From an uncultured Dehalococcoidia bacterium (GTDB lineage Bacteria; Chloroflexota; Dehalococcoidia; Lucifugimonadales; CAJWER01), in NCBI GenBank assembly GCA_958296115.1, contig OY282442.1, forward strand, positions 2,710,943-2,774,942: a stretch of DNA of 64,000 nucleotides, given 5' to 3'. Position 1 is the stretch's first letter; every line of letters begins with the position of its first letter. Of the stretch, positions 60,725 to 64,000 are shown in pieces. Below the pieces are notes generated by a model. That model had not been told where the DNA came from, searched no databases, and was given only the letters and a program-made list of their open reading frames with translations. A program made the translations under genes and the position numbers.

Positions 60725-61101
60725 CAAGTACCCTCTCCCTCACGGGGGAAAGGGCCAGGGTGAGGGCAAACGCCCCGCCCTGCGTCCCCTCCCCCTAGGG
60801 GAAAGGGCCAGGATAAAGGCGATTCCCGCCTTATCCCATCTCCCTAGACAGGAGAAGGGTGAGGGTGATTCAGGTCACCCAACCAAGAGGAGCCGGACTA
60901 GAGACAACGAGACATAGACGCGGCGAAGGGTTGTGAAACCCGCCCAAGGGTAGGGCTTGCCCCCTGCCCTGGACTACCCGCGCGCCCATCTCCCCCCTCC
61001 ATACCGCCCGCCCACTCACTCCAGGCCGCAACGCCTGCTATGAGAACCTCCCCCCGACCCTCCGCCCGCCACCTCGAACACGTCCACCTCGAAATCAACC
61101 T

Positions 61102-61176
61102 ACGAGCTTGGCTCAGCCACCCTCACATACACCCCCGACTTCATCGTGCGGATGAACGACGGTCGGCGGGTTGAAA
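61102..61176 (+). pseudogene. Possible remnant of a PD-(D/E)xK nuclease gene
   Basis: One frame reads YELGSATLTYTPDFIVRMND then GRRVE, resembling the YxPDFIVRxxDG block of type III restriction-subunit and TnsA-like nucleases. No start, no extended homology on either side, and a promoter overlaps its end. Chance resemblance is possible. Confidence 0.25.
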
Positions 61177-61201
61177 CTGCCGTTTCCCGCTGTGCTACAA
61201 T
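61171..61201 (+). promoter_or_regulatory. Putative promoter of the TPP-enzyme gene
   Basis: TTGAAA (61171-61176), 19-base spacer, TACAAT (61196-61201). The leader (about 140 bases) contains the hairpin GCGCTGAA/TTCAGCGC at about 61267-61298. Confidence 0.5.
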
Positions 61202-61350
61202 CGTGCGCGAGATCCGAGGCAGCATAGCCACCGGGGCCGCAAGTTAACCAGAGAAGAGATGAATGAGCGCTGAAGTCTGCCGCGGGAGATTCAGCGCCTT
61301 CCCATACGTAACCCGTTCGCGCCCCTACAACAACGTCAAGGAGAATCTAA

Positions 61351-62991
61351 TTGGACGGCAACAGGGTCATTGCGAAGATACTGAAGATGGAGGGCGTGGA
61401 GTGGATGACCGCCTATCCCCACCAGGACCTCATTGAGGAGGCGGCCAAGGAAGGCATCCGCCCGATAATATGCCGTCAAGAGCGCGCCGGCGTCAACATG
61501 GCCGACGGATGCAGCCGCATCAATAACGGCAAGACTATCGGCGTGTTCACCATGCAGCGCGGGCCGGGCGCGGAGAACGCCTTCAGCGGCGTGGCGCAGG
61601 GCTTCGCAGACTCCGTGCCCTTCCTCCTCCTGCCAGGCGGCGCAGAGCGCGGCAGGTTCGGCGTACACCCAGGCTTCGACTCCATAGACCACTACAAGGG
61701 CATCACCAAGTGGACAGGCTACATAAACCTGGTAGAGCGCATCCCCGAAATGATGACACGCGCCTTCAGCCAGATGCGGCACGGACGGCGCGGCCCGGTG
61801 CTCCTCGAAATCCCCAACGACGTCGGCGGCGAGCGGTATCCCGGCGACGCCGTTCCCTATAGGCCCGTGCGGGAGCGCAAGTCCGCCGCGGACCCCGACG
61901 ATGTCCGGGAGCTGGTTGCAGCCATGCTGAAGGCCGAGGCCCCATGCATCAACGCCGGCCAGGGCGTGCTGTACGCCGAGGCGACCGACGATCTGGTCGA
62001 GCTCGCAGAGCTCGCGAACATCCCCGTCATGACGACGCTCGCGGGCAAGAGCGCGTTTCCCGAAAACCACCCCCTCGCGCTCGGCGCTGGCTCCCACAGC
62101 GCGACGCTGATGGTGGACCACTACCTCAAGAAGACCGACTTCGCGCTCGGCATGGGCACGAGCCTAACCATGTCCACCTTCTGCGCCCCGATGCCCTCCG
62201 GCGCAACCATCGCCCACTCCACGAACTGCGCCGAGGACGTGAACAAGGACTACCGGGTGAGCCTCGGCGCAATCGGCGACGCCAAGCTCGTCCTCCGCCA
62301 GATGATAGACGAGGTGAAGCGCCAAGTCGGCGAGCATGGACGCGGAGACTCCGACGGCGTGGCCGACGAGATAGCCAACGTCAAGGCCGAGTTCATGCGC
62401 GAATGGCGCCCAAGGTTCGAGTCCGACGAAATCCCTCTCAGCCCCTATCGCGTCATCGGCGAGATAGCCCGCGGCGTGGACGTCGCCAACACGATAATCA
62501 CCCACGACTCCGGCTACCCGCGCGAGCAGCTGGTCCCCTTCTGGACGACAGTCACGCCCCGAGGCTACCTCGGCTGGGGCAAGTCCACCCAGCTGGGCTA
62601 CGGCCTGGGGCTAGTGCTGGGCGCGAAGCTGGCGGCGCCTGAAAAGACTGTGATCAACATCATGGGCGACGCCGCTTTCGGCATGGCGGGCTTGGACATC
62701 GAGACCGCCGCCAGAAACGAGATAGGAACCCTCACGGTCGTGCTCAACAACAGCGTGATGACCAACTACTCGCACCACATGCCCTACGCCACCGAGCAGT
62801 ATGGGAGCAACCGCTTCTCCGGCGAGTACGCGAAGGTCTCCGAGGGGCTGGGAGCATACGCCGAGACGGTCAGGACGCCGGACGAAATAGCCCCGGCCAT
62901 ACAGCGCGGACTCGCCGCGACCCAGAAGGGACAGCCGGCCGTGCTGGAGATGATCACCAAAGAGGAGCTCGACGTCCCAAAGTTCTGGTAG
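61351..62991 (+). CDS. Thiamine pyrophosphate-dependent enzyme (acetolactate synthase-like)
   Basis: 546 residues from TTG 61351, five bases after AAGGAGAA. Three-domain POX/ALS fold: N-terminal domain with the catalytic Glu in CRQERAGVNMADGCSR (about 49), central domain (about 185-320), and TPP-binding domain with MGDAAFGMAGLDIETAARN and VLNNSVM (GDx...NN motif, about 438-468). Family members are decarboxylases, carboligases or lyases; the HQDLIEEAA start differs from true acetolactate synthases, so the substrate is open. A Gfo/Idh dehydrogenase follows 74 bases later, pointing to sugar-acid metabolism. Confidence 0.9.
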   Translation: MDGNRVIAKILKMEGVEWMTAYPHQDLIEEAAKEGIRPIICRQERAGVNMADGCSRINNGKTIGVFTMQRGPGAENAFSGVAQGFADSVPFLLLPGGAERGRFGVHPGFDSIDHYKGITKWTGYINLVERIPEMMTRAFSQMRHGRRGPVLLEIPNDVGGERYPGDAVPYRPVRERKSAADPDDVRELVAAMLKAEAPCINAGQGVLYAEATDDLVELAELANIPVMTTLAGKSAFPENHPLALGAGSHSATLMVDHYLKKTDFALGMGTSLTMSTFCAPMPSGATIAHSTNCAEDVNKDYRVSLGAIGDAKLVLRQMIDEVKRQVGEHGRGDSDGVADEIANVKAEFMREWRPRFESDEIPLSPYRVIGEIARGVDVANTIITHDSGYPREQLVPFWTTVTPRGYLGWGKSTQLGYGLGLVLGAKLAAPEKTVINIMGDAAFGMAGLDIETAARNEIGTLTVVLNNSVMTNYSHHMPYATEQYGSNRFSGEYAKVSEGLGAYAETVRTPDEIAPAIQRGLAATQKGQPAVLEMITKEELDVPKFW

Positions 62992-63065
62992 AGATTGACA
63001 GGTCATCGGGACGCCAGTAACTTATGACCGGCCGCAGGGCCGACACTTCACGGCAAGGGGAACAA

Positions 63066-64000
63066 ATGGCGCAGCGCAAGCACCGAGTAGGAATAGTAGG
63101 CCTCAGGGGTATCACGTCGGGCGCCCCAGAGCCGCCAGGACCGCGCGCGGCCTGGCAGGGACGCAAGGTCGGGCCGCCGTTCGACCGCGAAATCATCATC
63201 TCCCACGCGGCATGCATCGCCCTCATGGACAATTTCGAGGTGGCGGGCTACTGCGACATCGTGCCCGAGCTGCTCGACAGCTTCGGCGAGACGTGGGGCT
63301 CGACCTGGCCCAACGCCAAGCCCTACGACGATTACAAGAAGATGCTCGCCGAGGCTGACCTGGACATCCTGACCGTCGGCACCGGCGACAACCGCCACGC
63401 CGACATGGTCGTGGACGGCGCGAACGCCGGCGTCAAGGCCGTCCTGTGCGAGAAGCCGCTGGCTACGACCATGGAGGACGCCAACCGCATGATCGCCGCC
63501 TGCGAGGCGAACGACGTGCCGCTCAGCGTGGGACACACGCGGGCCTGGGACCCCATCTACCACAAGATAAGGGACATGATCCGCGACGGCGAGATAGGCC
63601 CGCTGGCGTCCATCATCGCCATCCAGGGCGGCGCGAGGGCGATGATGTTCCGCAACGGAACCCACATCCTGCACGGCGTCGCCTTCTTCGCGGACGCCGA
63701 CCCGACTCACGTCAGCGGCACGCTCGAAGAGGGCTTCGACCACTGGACCGAGTACAAGGGCGACGGCGGCAAGAAGCCTGAGAACGACCCCGCCGCGAGC
63801 GGCCTGATTCTGTTCGAGAACGGCGTCCGCGCCCTCTACGAATGCAACAAGAAGACCATCGGCGGCTCCACCATGCACCTCATCGGCTCGAAGGGCGAGA
63901 TAGTCTTCTCACTCAACGACGGCTACGGCACCCTCAAGACCGAGACCGAGGACGGCGCAGAGGTAACCCAGATGATAAAGCCCATCGGCCTGGTCAGCAG
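63066..64000 (+). CDS. Gfo/Idh/MocA family oxidoreductase, cut by window end
   Basis: Starts at ATG 63066 after AAGGGG; 311 codons are visible and the frame is still open at 64000. VGIVGLRGITSG is the cofactor loop, followed by an insert of about 35 residues (to about 50) before DNFEVAGYCDIVPELLDSF. Then LTVGTGDNRHADMVVDGANAG, CEKPLATTMEDANRMIAACE (family Lys) and the substrate domain with AFFADADPTHV and GSKGEIVFSLNDGYG. The insert after the first strand is unusual. Probably co-transcribed with the TPP-dependent enzyme. Confidence 0.9.
   Translation, partial: MAQRKHRVGIVGLRGITSGAPEPPGPRAAWQGRKVGPPFDREIIISHAACIALMDNFEVAGYCDIVPELLDSFGETWGSTWPNAKPYDDYKKMLAEADLDILTVGTGDNRHADMVVDGANAGVKAVLCEKPLATTMEDANRMIAACEANDVPLSVGHTRAWDPIYHKIRDMIRDGEIGPLASIIAIQGGARAMMFRNGTHILHGVAFFADADPTHVSGTLEEGFDHWTEYKGDGGKKPENDPAASGLILFENGVRALYECNKKTIGGSTMHLIGSKGEIVFSLNDGYGTLKTETEDGAEVTQMIKPIGLVS

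Larger units (their letters stand above)
59964..61350. other. 1.4-kb gene-free interval with ncRNA copy 3
   Basis: Holds REP-like palindromes (60063-60091, 60730-60767), copy 3 of the structured element, a possible nuclease-gene remnant (61102-61176) and the promoter and leader of the TPP-enzyme gene. No complete gene was recognised. Confidence 0.75.

Overview
The window is GC-rich bacterial chromosome, dense in genes and apparently from a Chloroflexota lineage of the Dehalococcoidia/SAR202 type. That placement is an inference. It rests on the B12-dependent ribonucleotide reductase, a DUF5667 protein coupled to a sigma factor, a TM0106-type nuclease-helicase, and the mixture of Gfo/Idh, amidohydrolase 2, phytanoyl-dioxygenase and SDR enzymes. 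No rRNA is present to settle it. Two genes carry single-base frameshifts, which fits either a metagenome assembly or real decay. No transposase, integrase, phage gene or CRISPR array was seen.

Layout. 1-1982 (-): start of an oligopeptide-type ABC substrate-binding lipoprotein with an unusual 17-residue tandem repeat. 1983-3574: repeat-rich intergenic DNA holding the first of three copies of a promoter-driven, hairpin-rich 0.45-kb element. 3575-9608 (+): rplS, priA, a PLP-fold enzyme that lacks its catalytic lysine, L-rhamnose mutarotase plus sugar lactonase, and a small membrane protein. 9590-15192 (+): a NatAB-like ABC exporter and a RecB-like nuclease/RNase H-fold/helicase fusion. 15211-20544 (-): a moxR-DUF58-transglutaminase-ogt operon. 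20875-22659 (+): an ATPase/TOPRIM-like pair. 22713-26149 (-): a four-gene ABC exporter operon. 26270-28051 (+): a second ATPase/DUF4276 pair. 28096-28171 (-): tRNA-Pro. 28285-31408 (+): nrdR-nrdJ behind a pair of NrdR boxes. 31413-34317 (+): a frameshifted methyltransferase, pdxA, proC and yggT. 34318-35322: the second copy of the element. 35323-38428 (-): a zinc-ribbon/GT39-like membrane protein, a degenerate SDR and an intact SDR. 38501-40198 (+): a fused ATPase-TOPRIM (OLD-type) protein. 40164-47861: birA, a phytanoyl dioxygenase, a MobA-like transferase, an S9 peptidase, and an acyl-CoA synthetase/small subunit/amidase operon. 48003-54410: an M24 peptidase, DUF1232 protein, holA, trkH, a GNAT acetyltransferase, and a sigma factor with its DUF5667 partner. 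54519-57555: ThuA, Gfo/Idh and an orphan DNA methyltransferase. 57746-59963: siroheme sulfite/nitrite reductase and a small membrane protein. 59964-61350: the third copy of the element. 61351-64000: a TPP enzyme and a Gfo/Idh dehydrogenase cut by the window edge.

How the genes work together. Housekeeping functions (translation, replication restart, clamp loading, dNTP synthesis, biotin, B6 and proline metabolism) are interleaved with oxidative sugar catabolism (mutarotase, lactonase, ThuA, two Gfo/Idh enzymes), efflux, and three separate AAA-ATPase/TOPRIM modules that are plausibly anti-phage.

The best candidate for something undescribed is the triplicated element. Each copy has TTGACA, an 18-base spacer and a TAGTCT/TATTCT -10. 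Downstream lie several hairpins, some with GNRA-type loops, and the only candidate small ORF is broken by an indel in one copy. I read it as a multi-copy structured non-coding RNA gene.
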